From Flammula alnicola (lineage: Eukaryota; Basidiomycota; Agaricomycetes; Agaricales; Strophariaceae): a stretch of 16,525 bases of DNA. The stretch covers positions 1-16,525 of the forward strand of contig JADNRV010000710.1 of assembly GCA_015499995.1 (NCBI GenBank), written 5' to 3'. How positions within the stretch are numbered: position 1 is the first letter of the stretch; every line of letters begins with the position of its first letter. Both the position numbers and the translations under genes were made by a program. Positions 1 through 11,400 of this stretch are shown here, piece after piece. The notes under the pieces are model-generated. The model had not been told where the DNA came from. It saw nothing but the letters and a program-made list of their open reading frames with translations, and made no database searches.

Positions 1-1
1 T

Positions 2-728
2 ACAGGCAACGACTTCGATTATTCCCAAGGTTTGACTACTAGTCGATATAATGTGCAAGTTCGCATCGGTCCAAACGGCGAAACTGTAATTGACGAAGAA
101 TCTCTTGTCGTGGACCGCGTAGAAAACGACGGGACTGAGAATTATACTCATGTCATCGAATCCGACCATACAAAGTTTGTTAATTCCGGGACGTATGGGA
201 AACGGTATCGGGGCTCTAGGTGGAGTGCAGAGGAAACAGAGCTGTTCTACGATGTATGTGCTTTACTTCCCTTTCCTCAAAATCTCTAAAGTATTTCTCA
301 GGCCCTTGCTCAATACGGAGAAAATTACGAACTCATTGCATATGTCCTCCCTGGGCGGGATAGAAAATCCTGTAAAAATAAATTCAAAGTCGAGGACAAG
401 AGGAATCATGCGAGAATCAACCATTGTCTCAACAATAGTATTCCAGTCGGTAAGTCGATCATTATTGACCCATTGAGATAGTTTGACCTATTCTTTTAAC
501 CCAGATATGAAGACGCTGTCTCGAATGACTGGAAAGGATTTCTCAGGCCCAGTTCCCGAAATTCGTGCCCCACCTCCAATGCCAACAGTCACTCCGAACG
601 AAGAAAGCTCTGAAATGCCCACTGAAGACCCTCCACAGCGAGTAAAGAAGCGGAGTCGTAGTAAAAGCCACGGGGTTGCCGAGAGTGGGGTTGTTGTGCT
701 CGGCGACGCAGAAAATTTCGAAAGCTGA
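2..728 (+). CDS. BDP1: TFIIIB subunit B'' (Bdp1), 3' part, SANT/Myb domain
   Basis: Partial at the left edge. Exons are 2-253, 302-449 and 505-728; introns 254-301 and 450-504 are GT-AG and both joins keep frame. The protein contains the extended Bdp1 SANT domain: RGSRWSAEETELFYD, then ALAQYGENYELIAYVLPGRD across intron 1, then a basic RKSCKNKF helix and RINHCLNN. Just before it lies the ESDHTKFVNSGTYGKR segment that in this family precedes the SANT fold. After the domain come a Pro-rich stretch, a basic KKRSRSKS patch and a short end, VVVLGDAENFES. By family knowledge, Bdp1 joins Brf1 and TBP to form TFIIIB and recruits RNA polymerase III to tRNA, 5S and U6 genes in the nucleus. The N-terminal part lies outside the window. 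The match is strong; only the exact C-terminus is less certain. Confidence 0.93.
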
Positions 729-1187
729 TAAGCCTGGCTGCCTGATATTTAAGGGTAAATTAAAGAATTTGGTGCCCTCCATGACCTTTGCTGCGAATTT
801 AGATATTCGTCTTGTAATCATCTCCTCTTTCCTAGGAAAACAACTATTCCACGATGGCGACTACTGACTTGGAAGCTAAAACAAATTACCGGAAGAGCTG
901 TGCAGTGGAATCACGTTGTTCCTCAGTGGTTGTGTGGCACCATAAGAGCTTACCGCACTCCGATAACTCTTCTTTGGACCCACCTTCTTTGTTCCTTTAT
1001 CTACTGCAGAACATTCATATCACTTGCTTTTTCGTGAGTGTCAAGGGCTCTTCGTCTTGCGAACTAACTGGCAGTTTCCTTGTAAGTATTGTAAGACACA
1101 TGTCGACGTCATCCGACTAAGTACTTACATAACATGTTCACACTTTGGATGCATGCAAGTCAAATCTTTTGCCAGTGTACTTCTACC
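729..1187. other. Intergenic region between BDP1 and the NDUFA9-like gene
   Basis: These 459 bases hold no gene I can support. Short open frames (for example an ATG at 854 running to 1120) match no family I know. The right half should hold the promoter and 5' UTR of the NDUFA9-like gene. It has splice-like signals: GTAAGT at 1082, an ACTAAG branch-like string near 1116, and TTTTGCCAG ending at about 1173. A 5' UTR intron is therefore possible but unproven. I see no clear TATA box. Confidence 0.5.
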
Positions 1188-2428
1188 ATGTCTTTACAAA
1201 AGGTCGTCATCTGCGGGGCTGGGTTCTTAGGTGAATTCTTCAACCAAAATTCCCTTAGACTCTGCTCACACGTGCGGTGCGGTGGGAAATTAGGACGCCA
1301 TATTAGCAAAGCCATTGCCGCTTCGACCGATTCGAGAAGCGCGGTTCAAGTATCTTCTCGTAACCCCCAGAAAGTTTGGGGAGCTCTTCAAAACGACACA
1401 AGCATTCCGCAGGAGCGCCTGTTACCTCCTGTGCCTGTCGACATAACTAAACCCTCAACGATTAAGGAGGCATTCAAGGATGCAAGCATGGTGGTCTCTC
1501 TTGTTGGCATCATTCACGGTTCTCCTCAAGACTTTGAAGCTATTCAGTGGAAAGGCGCTGAAAATGTGGCGATTGGCGCAAGAGATGCAGGAGCCAAACT
1601 CGTTCACTTCAGTACCCTTGGTGCTGATCCCGCGAGCAATATTCCTTATACAAGGACCAAAGGCTTAGCTGAGCGATCTCTTTTGACGATAGACCCGAAG
1701 ACGACTATCGTACGCCCAAGCCTTGTATTTGGGCCCGAGGATGATTTTTTCAACGTGCGATCTGACTTCTTGCTCTCGGTCCCTTTTCAAGGTATTTCAA
1801 ACATATCCTGATTCCTGAAATCTTAGCGCTTCGCTCGACTTTCGAAAATTATGCCTTTCCTGCCTGTTTTCGGAGGAGGGACTTCTCTCTTCCAACCTGT
1901 CTACGTTGGAGATCTGGCTCGTCTTGTCGAAATCATCTCCAGGAATGACGCGAGTATTGATCAAAAATTGAGAGGCAAGATCGTCGAAGCCGGCGGTCCT
2001 CAAAGTATGCTCGTTTTCCGAGAAACAAGATGTTGACTAAACATATCATGGTTACTTATCTTCAACTTCAGCTTTCACATATCGTGAATTAATGCAAATC
2101 GTCTTGGACGTCACGGGCCGCAAACGCCCAATAATTTCACTTCCTTTCGCGATAGGGATGCTGCAAGGTGCGATCCTCGAAAACTTGCCCGTCAATCTCT
2201 TCACTGTAACACGGGCCCAAGTACGTCGCTGCTTTTTCATAAATATACACACTTCTAGATGCATTTATTCATTGTGTACGATATATCTAGGTTGAACAAT
2301 TAAAATCTGATAACGTAATTAATCCTCACATGCCGAAAAACCACCTATCACTTGAAGATGCTCTGTCAACGTTTTCGACCATGCCCCTACGCACCGTCCA
2401 GGAGATCCTACCTACCTATCTCCGTTGA
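1188..2428 (+). CDS. NDUFA9-like atypical short-chain dehydrogenase (complex I 39/40-kDa family)
   Basis: Exons are 1188-1230, 1294-1754, 1827-2004, 2072-2220 and 2291-2428, giving 322 residues, with all joins in frame. The Rossmann glycine motif CGAGFLG, completed by RHI across intron 1, sits at residues 9-18. It is followed by SSRNP, VVSLVGIIHGS, the STLGADPAS segment, YTRTKGLAE (the Tyr/Lys pair position), RPSLVFGPED, FQPVYVGDLA, VEAGGP and a C-terminal ILPTYLR. This order matches the NDUFA9 family of complex I accessory subunits and their bacterial relatives. Family members bind NAD(P)H structurally at the inner mitochondrial membrane. The distant yeast relative Coq11 acts in coenzyme Q metabolism, so that role is an alternative. 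The ATG at 1188 gives MSLQKVVICGAGFLG with no obvious mitochondrial presequence. An in-frame ATG at 1134 would add 18 residues with no Arg, also unlike a presequence. Intron 1 is 63 nt without a stop, so retaining it would insert 21 residues in the nucleotide-binding loop. Confidence 0.85.
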
Positions 2429-2805
2429 CGTCACCCAGGCATTCGGTTCTCAGTATTCAACTGTGACCTTGAAATAAATTCGCGGTAATTTGCCTTGTGT
2501 AACCCTCTGTAACCTTGTGTAACATGTATACGATAATGTTGTCATTCTCATCGTGAGGCTCAACCTAATCGTCACATCGTTTAAAAGCTTTCAACCTGAT
2601 ATTATTATTATTAGAATTGTCGGCGCCTTCGTAAGTATTGCTATTTTTAACAGCGGAAGCATTTATGCATCGGAAGTCTTCCCGGCCGCTCTTACGAGGC
2701 TTTGGCTTACACACACACAGGCTTTCACAGGCACTACCATGTGCGCTGTATATCTTCGTTGTCGTTTGGACTTGTATAATTCGACAACATCGCCTTCCTA
2801 CCGTA
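2429..2805. other. Intergenic region between the NDUFA9-like gene and the MFS gene
   Basis: These 377 bases follow the NDUFA9-like stop and precede the transporter ATG. An AATAAA-like string (GAAATAAATT, 2471-2480) lies about 45 bp after the stop and may serve as a polyadenylation signal. A small 10-bp tandem repeat follows at 2494-2523. Simple-sequence stretches occur near 2600-2612 (ATT units) and near 2708-2718 (AC units). The frame that becomes transporter exon 1 stays open upstream to 2638, but the extra residues are low-complexity and look non-coding. The rest is presumed transporter promoter. Confidence 0.5.
2494..2523. repeat. 10-bp tandem repeat, three units
   Basis: The units are CTTGTGTAAC (2494-2503), CCTCTGTAAC (2504-2513) and CTTGTGTAAC (2514-2523). 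The outer two are identical and the middle one differs at two bases. The period is close to one helical turn, so it could be a stacked protein-binding site upstream of the transporter or a chance minisatellite. Nothing in the sequence decides between these. Confidence 0.8.
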
Positions 2806-4918
2806 ATGACCAATAACGAAAAGAAACGAAGCAACAAGGAAGAGGCCACTGGGGTCTCAGATAATCATACCCCCTCCAATCCCCCGACTGCCTCAGACTC
2901 GGATCACATCAGATTTTCGAGGAGAGAGAAATGGTTTATAGTCTGTTTTACTTCGTTTGTTGGGGTGTTCAGGCAAGTTAGAGCGGTATTTCTACATGAT
3001 GCGCCAACGCTAAACTCGGGCTCTCGCCTTACAGTCCACTCACGGCGAACATTTACTTGCCAGCATTGCCTACCCTCTCTCAAGCTTTCCACAAGTCAAC
3101 GGAACTTATTAATCTCACAGTATGTTGCGCACCCCATATCTTGTCTTCCCACCTCATCTTCATTCTGAATAGGTCACTATTTATATGGTCCTGCAAGGTG
3201 TTGGTACGTGACTATTCTCTACCCAGTGTAATGCCCATTTGCTAACGGGAACGCAGCACCCATGCTATGGGGTCCCGTTTCGGACCACATCGGTCGAAGG
3301 CCAACCTCTGCCGCGTGCCTGCTAATTTTGTCCTTATCTTGCGTCGGATTGGCCCTCGTTCCCACTTCTGATTTTTGGCTTTTAATGCTTCTCCGTTGCC
3401 TACAAGCCACAGGGTCAGCCAGTACGATTGCAATCGGTAATTAATCTTTCTGAAGTGGCCATAACAAATAGCTAATTTTTTATGTAGGCGCCGGTGTGAT
3501 TGGTGACATTTCGAGCCGAGCTGAACGAGGTGGGTTCTTTGGAATTTTCACTCTTGGTCCCACGGTACGTTGGCAAATCAAATTGTGTTAGTATGTTTAT
3601 GGAACTGACTTTGGCCAGCTCGGACCCGCTATCGGCCCCGTCATAGGTGGTGCACTTGCTAACAGTCTTGGTTGGAGGTTTGTTTAACTTCCTTTTACTC
3701 ATTTTAGTGTTCATTCATAACAATTTACACTCAGGTCTATATTCTGGTTTCTATGTATATCGGCATCTATTTGCTTCATGATAATTATTCTGTGAGCCCT
3801 CCTCTACATTCGACGACTAAGAGTTGATCTTCATGTTTTTATTGTCTGCAAGGTTTCAGCCGGAGACCCTACGTTCAATTGTTGACCGTGGTCGTGACCA
3901 AATCTTTATTGTATACAGACCGGTTATACCCATCATCGGAGGTAGCGCACCGACTAGAGCCCCAGTAGCGTCAAAAGTGAAAATTCCTCGAAACCCGTTC
4001 CGATTATTCCTCAATCCTGATGTAGATGTCCTGTTGATAATCAGTGCTATCGCATGCACCGTATATTATGGTGTGATTGCTACAATATCGACTCTGTTTG
4101 TAGCGACGTACCCATTCCTAAGCGAAACAACAGTCGGACTTTGCTTCTTGGCCATAGGAGGTGGCAATATTCTTGGAAGCTCGATAACTGGCCGCGTCCT
4201 AGATATAGAATATCGGAGGTTTAAGAAAAGGGTGCAATCTCGTTTGACAGGTTCTACAGCTCAGGTTGATTTGAACCAAGAAGAAAGCTTTCCGCTTGAA
4301 CAGGTGAGATCTATGTTTGAATATATGCAACATGTAATTCTCACTGAATTTAGGCTCGTCTTCGACTGACGCCGTATTACATTCTGATTATGGCTGCATC
4401 TTGTGCAGGATATGGTTGGTGTCTCCAGAAGAAAGTTAACATCGCCGGTCCTCTCATTCTGCACTTTATTAGTGAGTTTTCTTCAAATTTGTAACAGATT
4501 TCATATCGCCAGATTGTTTATGCCCTCTCCCTATCTTTTCTCAGTTGGCTACATGAGCACCTCTATAATGAACGTTTCATCAACCTTGATGATTGACTTG
4601 GTGCCAGGTCAAAGCTCCTCTGTCACTGCATGCGTAAGTCTATGGTTACCCACAGTACCTGTTGAGGATGACATTCAATATTAAACACAGAACAATCTCA
4701 TCCGATGCACCCTAGGTGCCGTCTTGGTTTCTGTAATCGAACTGATCCTCAAAGGTATCGGGATTGGGTGGACGTACGTTCTTCTCGCCGGCATGTTACT
4801 GCTGTGCACGCCGCTGGTTTATCTTGCCATTCGAATCGGACCACAGTGCCGCATCAAACGGCAACGCCGTAGGGATGAAGAGCTAGCTCGCATTGTAGAA
4901 ACGAGCGACAATGCTTGA
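2806..4918 (+). CDS. Major facilitator superfamily transporter, DHA1 (12-TM drug:H+ antiporter-like) type
   Basis: Eleven exons: 2806-2972, 3035-3119, 3173-3203, 3257-3436, 3488-3564, 3619-3677, 3735-3791, 3853-4303, 4354-4471, 4545-4633, 4691-4918. Together they encode 513 residues with no break in frame. A hydrophilic N-terminus of about 45 residues leads to TM1 and the SPLTANIYLPALPTLS stretch typical of fungal DHA1 proteins. Motif A is GPVSDHIGRR (residues 100-109, Asp104 conserved). Motif C in TM5 is GPTLGPAIGPVIGG, ending at residue 191, followed by GWRSIFW. LFQPETLRSIV begins the long central loop, and six further hydrophobic segments follow to a basic C-terminus. By family knowledge these are plasma-membrane or vacuolar proton antiporters of the Qdr/Tpo/Aqr group exporting drugs, polyamines or weak acids; the substrate cannot be read from sequence. 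Intron 1 has a GC donor. The gene is convergent with the flavin oxidoreductase gene, 116 bp away. Confidence 0.92.
2973..3034 (+). other. GC-AG intron (intron 1 of the MFS gene)
   Basis: The donor reads AG|GCAAGT and the acceptor ACAG. Joining 2972 to 3035 completes an AGT serine codon and gives VGVFSPLTANIYLPALP, the expected DHA1 start of TM1. No GT donor nearby restores that frame. GCAAGT is the usual form of the minor GC donor class spliced by the major spliceosome. Confidence 0.88.
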
Positions 4919-5034
4919 CATATATTAGATGATCTATCTCTTAACCACCAAGTTAGATTTCTCAACTTAACAACAAAACTTCTGTACTATGGACAACAAA
5001 GCATCTACATATTTGCGGACCAATTTATCAAACC
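4919..5034. other. Convergent 3' intergenic region (MFS gene / flavin oxidoreductase gene)
   Basis: The 116 bp between two facing stop codons is AT-rich. It must hold both polyadenylation regions, so the two 3' UTRs probably overlap. I see no additional gene. Confidence 0.6.
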
Positions 5035-6667
<1,633 letters not shown>

Positions 6668-6906
6668 GGTTAGGGATGAGAGTCAAGCTGAAAGTTGAAA
6701 TATATTTGCTATCATCTGGGATTAGTCAACCGCATTACCGAGCACGCCATGGCCAAAGGCTCATGGCGGTGAGAGTGAAGGAAGCACTGTCCGGATTTGA
6801 TCCCGTGCCGATCTTCCCATATTGCTTCCGGACCCTGTAATAGCTTCCGGCCCGCCTTGCTCTTATGTGACGTATGTACTGCCATGATCAATCTTTCTAA
6901 CAAGCC
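6668..6906. promoter_or_regulatory. Divergent promoter region, flavin oxidoreductase (-) / kinase-like (+)
   Basis: These 239 bp lie between two start codons pointing away from each other, so they must carry both promoters. A TGACGTA string occurs at about 6868-6874; it resembles the core of a bZIP (CRE/ATF-like) site, but one short match is weak evidence. I see no convincing TATA box or CCAAT motif. Open frames here are short and match nothing. Confidence 0.5.
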
Positions 6907-8077
6907 ATGTCATCCCATATTCCTCAAGCCATACTCCAGAAACTCCGAGAGCTAGACAGCAATGCTTCGTTTTCAGGATCTTTGCCACGGGTCTAATCTT
7001 CGTCGGGCGCCATCTTTTATGCCAAATTGGGCTCGCCGAGCGATGATGTACAATACACAGGCGAAGCAGAATCTCTCAAAGCGATAGCGGAGGCGGCACC
7101 ATCTCTCGCACCCCGTATTCTATCTTTTGGAGTCCTAGACTCAGGCGCACCTTATTTTATATCTGAGTATAAAGACATCGGCCTTCTCTCCTACGGGGCT
7201 TCAGATATTCTCGCAAAACGGATGGCCACAGAATTGCATGCTAAACCAAGCTCGTCTGGACTCTTTGGATTTTCCATTCCAACTTACTGCGGTGTCACAA
7301 GATTACAAAATGGATGGTTTAGAACCTGGGACGAGTGTTATTCTTCTATGATTGGGGATTTACTTGGGCAATTAGAAAGAAAAGGCCGGTATCAGAATAT
7401 GTGTCGGAAAGGAGAGTCCATTAAATCAGAGTGAGACTCAAATTTATTATAACCGGAGTTCCACAAAATTAATATCCTTGAGCCAGAGTGATACCGAAAC
7501 TGCTTGGTGAGCCGAACTTCTTTGACATCCAATGTACCGTAGCTTCACGATTGGGAGTATAGGCTCCCTCGACATAAAGCCAGTGATATTACATGGTGAT
7601 CTATGGGTATGTCAAATTTCTAGCATGCTGCAATATTTAAGCCTTTATCCGATAACCGTTGAATTAGAGCGGAAATGCTGGGGTAGACAAGGCAACTGGT
7701 CAACCCATAATCTTCGATCCTGCTTCATATTACGGCCACAACGAAGCCGAGTAAGTTTGGCTTATTAATTCGCTTCAGAGAGCGATTCTGAACTTTCTTC
7801 AAGCCTTTCAATTGCTAGGATATTTGGAGGTTTTCCAGACTCATTTTTCAAGACGTATCACCAACACATACCGAAGACTGAGCCTGTTGACCAATACGAA
7901 CTTCGAATGGATTTGTATGAGTTATTTCACTACCTGAATCATACATTGATCTTTGGGGTGAGTGCATAGACGCGTATAGAGTAGAATCACAAAGACTAAG
8001 CTTGATTTAAGGGCCACTATTCAGGAAGCGCTGAGAGAAAGATGGACAAACTCATGGCAGCACTACCCGAATTGTAA
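6907..8077 (+). CDS. Fructosamine-3-kinase-like protein, interrupted by an in-frame TAA at codon 30
   Basis: Exons are 6907-7430, 7487-7506 (only 20 nt), 7563-7606, 7668-7750, 7804-7957 and 8012-8077. All joins keep phase, for 296 codons. The product belongs to the fructosamine/ketosamine-3-kinase (APH-like) family, which phosphorylates sugar-amine adducts and so removes glycation from proteins. Residues seen are the probable ATP lysine Lys40 in IFYAKLG, GEAESLKAI, YFISEYKD, the catalytic loop HGDLWSGNAG (His192, Asp194, Asn199, split by intron 3), the metal-binding Asp213 in IFDPASYYGHNEADL, and the C-terminal FHYLNHTLIFGGHYSGSAERKMD. The reading frame is broken only by TAA at 6994-6996, inside SGSLPRV-stop-SSSGAIFYAK. 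The frame is the same before and after, so this is a substitution rather than an indel. No splice pair removes the codon while keeping the conserved residues. The gene is either a recent pseudogene or allele, or the base is a sequence error. The next in-frame ATG, near 7221, would lose the ATP lysine. Confidence 0.83.
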
Positions 8078-8470
8078 TACGAAGTAGAGACTAAGAAAAG
8101 TACTTAGCGGTAATACAAAGAGTCTTTGCTTAATCGACCTCGTTTCCATATAGCGCTCTAATTTTCAATGATTTTGGGATACATTTCGACGAGATGGAGG
8201 ACCCAAGGAGGACCTGCAAGTTTGAAGCAAAGTATGACCGGGCCGCGACTGCCGTAGAATGGACCAAATAGACAATGCCCAAACTTCCAGTTTTAACAGA
8301 GCCAAACACCGCTTGGTAACTCGACCTTCAACCGTTTAGACCAAGGTTGTCGTCCTTCTCTCCCCTTCACGGAACGATTCCATTGTACCTCAAGAACCTC
8401 TCGCGTCTGAGGACTATATAGCGCTCTTTCGACAAAGCATTCTGTCTGCTGGCTAGATTAGTTGTTGACG
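8078..8470. promoter_or_regulatory. Intergenic region and RPB2 promoter
   Basis: These 393 bases separate the kinase-like stop from the RPB2 ATG. A TATATA string at about 8415-8420 lies roughly 50 bp before the ATG, and pyrimidine-rich sequence (CCTTCTCTCCCC, near 8353-8364) lies upstream of it. The 12-mer ATATAGCGCTCT occurs twice in this region, at 8148-8159 and 8416-8427, the second copy overlapping the TATA-like string. I see no gene here; the minus-strand open frame at 8367-8675 mostly overlaps RPB2 coding sequence and is a shadow. Confidence 0.5.
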
Positions 8471-11400
8471 ATGAGTCAAGGTAGCTCTTACTCACTAATT
8501 TCAATATATCATACTCAATCCGCCCCGAGATCCCAACGCAACGCAAGATGCTTTCTATGACGAAGCTACTTATGGCATGGAAGACGACGAAGATTCTTAC
8601 GAGGAGATAACACAGGAGGATTGCTGGACCGTCATTTCCAGCTTTTTCGAACAAAAAGGTCTCGTGCGTCAGCAACTAGATTCCTTCGACGAATTCGTGC
8701 AAAATACTATGCAAGAGCTCGTGGACGAAAATGCCGACCTTATACTGGATCAAGCCGATCAGCATACGGGACACGACACGGATATGACTCGTCGATACGA
8801 AATCAAATTTGGGCAAATCTTCCTGTCGCGTCCAACAGTCACTGAAACCGATGGTTCAGTGGTGCCGGTATTCCCTCAAGAGGCCAGGTTGCGTAACCTC
8901 ACGTACTCCGCACCATTGTACATTGAGATGACGAAGAAGGTTCTCATTGGTCGCGAGGATCCAGATGGGATGCCGGGAGATATTGCCTGGGAGCCAGAGA
9001 ATGAAGATGAGTCGGCAACTAAAGTCTGGATCGGAAAGGTGTGTATGATTGTTCATTGGAACTAGTGGAATTTCCCATCTTTCGGAAAGGTTCCTATTAT
9101 GCTGCGGTCGACGTTCTGCATTTTGCGCGGACTCCAAGACCAGGACCTATACGACCTCAATGAATGCCCATACGACTCTGGAGGCTACTTCATCATCAAT
9201 GGCTCTGAAAAAGTGCTTATTGCTCAAGAACGCATGGCAACCAATCACGTCTATGTCTTCGCTAAGGCCCAACCATCACCGATCAACTTTCTTGCTGAGA
9301 TCCGTAGTGCTGTGGAAAGAGGGGGAAAGACCATCAGTCAGTTCCAAGTTAAGATGTTCCATAGGAACCAAGAACGCTCGGTGAGTTTTATTGTTGGTAT
9401 TTGGTGTAGAGCGCAATTCATTTTTTTCCAAAAGCTCGGTAACGTAATGAAGGCGACAATTCCATACATCAAGGTCGATATACCCATCTGGGTCGTGTTT
9501 CGTGCACTTGGCGTCATATCTGATCGCGATATCTTGGAGCACATTTGCTACGACATGCAAGATAGCCAAATGTTGGAGATGTTGAAACCTTGTATCGACG
9601 ATGGCTTCGTTATTCAAGACCGAGAAGTCGCTTTGGACTTCATTGGCAACCGTGGCACCACAACGGGTCTCTCGCGAGAACGCCGCATTCGATATGCCCA
9701 AGAAATTTTGCAGAAAGAGATGCTCCCGCACGTATCGATGGGCGAAGGATCCGAATCGAAGAAAGCATACTTCTTTGGCTATATGATTCATCGGCTTCTG
9801 CTTGCTGCGTTGGAACGCCGGGAATTAGATGATCGTGATCATTTTGGAAAAAAACGTCTTGATCTCGCTGGACCCTTGCTGGCCAATCTTTTCCGAATGC
9901 TGTTTAGGAAGTTAACGAAGGATGTTTACCGCTATCTCCAAAAGGTACGAATTAAGTCAAACTGAAATGCGTGACTGGCATGCTAATGTTGTCCCATGCA
10001 GTGCGTCGAGGCACACAAAGAGTTCAATCTTGCTCTAGCTGTCAAGCATCAGACAATCACCAATGGTCTCAAATACTCGTTGGCGACCGGTAACTGGGGT
10101 GATCAGAAGAAGTCAATGTCTTCAAAAGCCGGTGTGTCGCAAGTGCTGAATCGTTATACCTACGCATCTACTTTGTCACATTTGCGTCGCTGCAACACTC
10201 CACTTGGACGAGAAGGCAAAATCGCCAAGCCTCGTCAACTTCACAATACCCATTGGGGAATGGTATGCCCTGCGGAAACACCAGAAGGTCAAGCTTGCGG
10301 TCTCGTCAAGAATTTGGCTTTGATGGCATGCATTTCCGTCGGCTCACTGTCTGCACCCGTTATCGAGTTCTTGGAAGAGTGGGGTTTAGAATCGTTGGAG
10401 GAGAATGCCCATTCGACAACCCCTTGTACGAAGGTTTTCGTTAACGGTGTTTGGATGGGTGTTCATCGTGATGCTGCCAATTTGGTCAAAACCTTGAAGA
10501 AGTTGAGGAGAAGGGATGACATCAGTCCTGAAGTGTCGGTTGTGCGAGATATCCGAGAGAAGGAACTACGACTATATACCGATGCTGGTCGAGTTTGCAG
10601 GCCATTATTCATCGTGGAGAACCAGCAACTGGCTCTGCAGAAAAAGCACATCAAGTGGCTCAATAGCGGTGTCAATGACCAAAAAGAGGAGTACAAGTGG
10701 GAGCACTTGATCAAGGGCGGTGTCGTTGAACTATTGGACGCAGAGGAAGAAGAGACAGTCATGATTTCCATGACTCCGGAGGACCTGGAGAATTCACGAC
10801 TGCAGCAAAGTGGTGTAGATCCTCACGCGAACGAGGGAGAATTTGATCCTGCTGCGCGGTTAAAGGCTGGGACGCATGCACATACATGGACGCATTGCGA
10901 GATTCATCCTAGCATGATTCTCGGTATTTGTGCCAGCATCATTCCGTTCCCTGACCACAACCAGGTAAGTTGATCCATATCTCGAATGTCCTTCCACCCA
11001 TACTCAGTTACTTTTTATCAGTCCCTCGTAACACATACCAATCTGCTATGGGTAAGCAGGCCATGGGAATCTACCTCACCAACTTCTTGATTCGCATGGA
11101 TACGATGGCAAATATACTATACTACCCCAGAAACCTCTTGCGACTACGCGTTCTATGGAATATCTCAAATTCCGAGAATTGCCCGCCGGTCAAAATGCCA
11201 TTGTCGCCATCCTGTGTTACAGTGGCTATAATCAAGAGGATTCCGTCATTATGAACCAGAGCTCCATTGATCGTGGTCTTTTCCGAAGTATCTACTACAG
11301 GAGTTATATGGACCTGGAGAAGAAGTCGGGAATTCAGCAGCTAGAAAATTTCGAGAAGCCGACCCGAGACAATACTCTGCGTCTTAAGCATGGTACTTAC

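Noticed and set aside
854..1120. Open frame of 88 codons beginning MATTDLEAK
   Set aside because: It matches no family I know, has no supporting splice structure, and lies in the BDP1 to NDUFA9-like gap. It is probably a chance frame.
1231..1293. Stop-free introns of a multiple of three (also 6394-6444 and 9381-9434) as a designed alternative-protein mechanism
   Set aside because: About a third of 55 short introns should have length 3n, and a fair share of those would lack a stop by chance. Three such cases are not an excess.
2565..2849. Minus-strand open frame of 94 codons
   Set aside because: It runs through AT-rich simple sequence and overlaps the transporter start. It has no recognisable domain.
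6991..7060. An intron (GTCTAA...ACACAG) that would splice out the TAA in the kinase-like gene
   Set aside because: It is 70 nt long and shifts the frame, and it would delete the SSSGAIFYAKLG segment with the ATP lysine. The segment is clearly coding.
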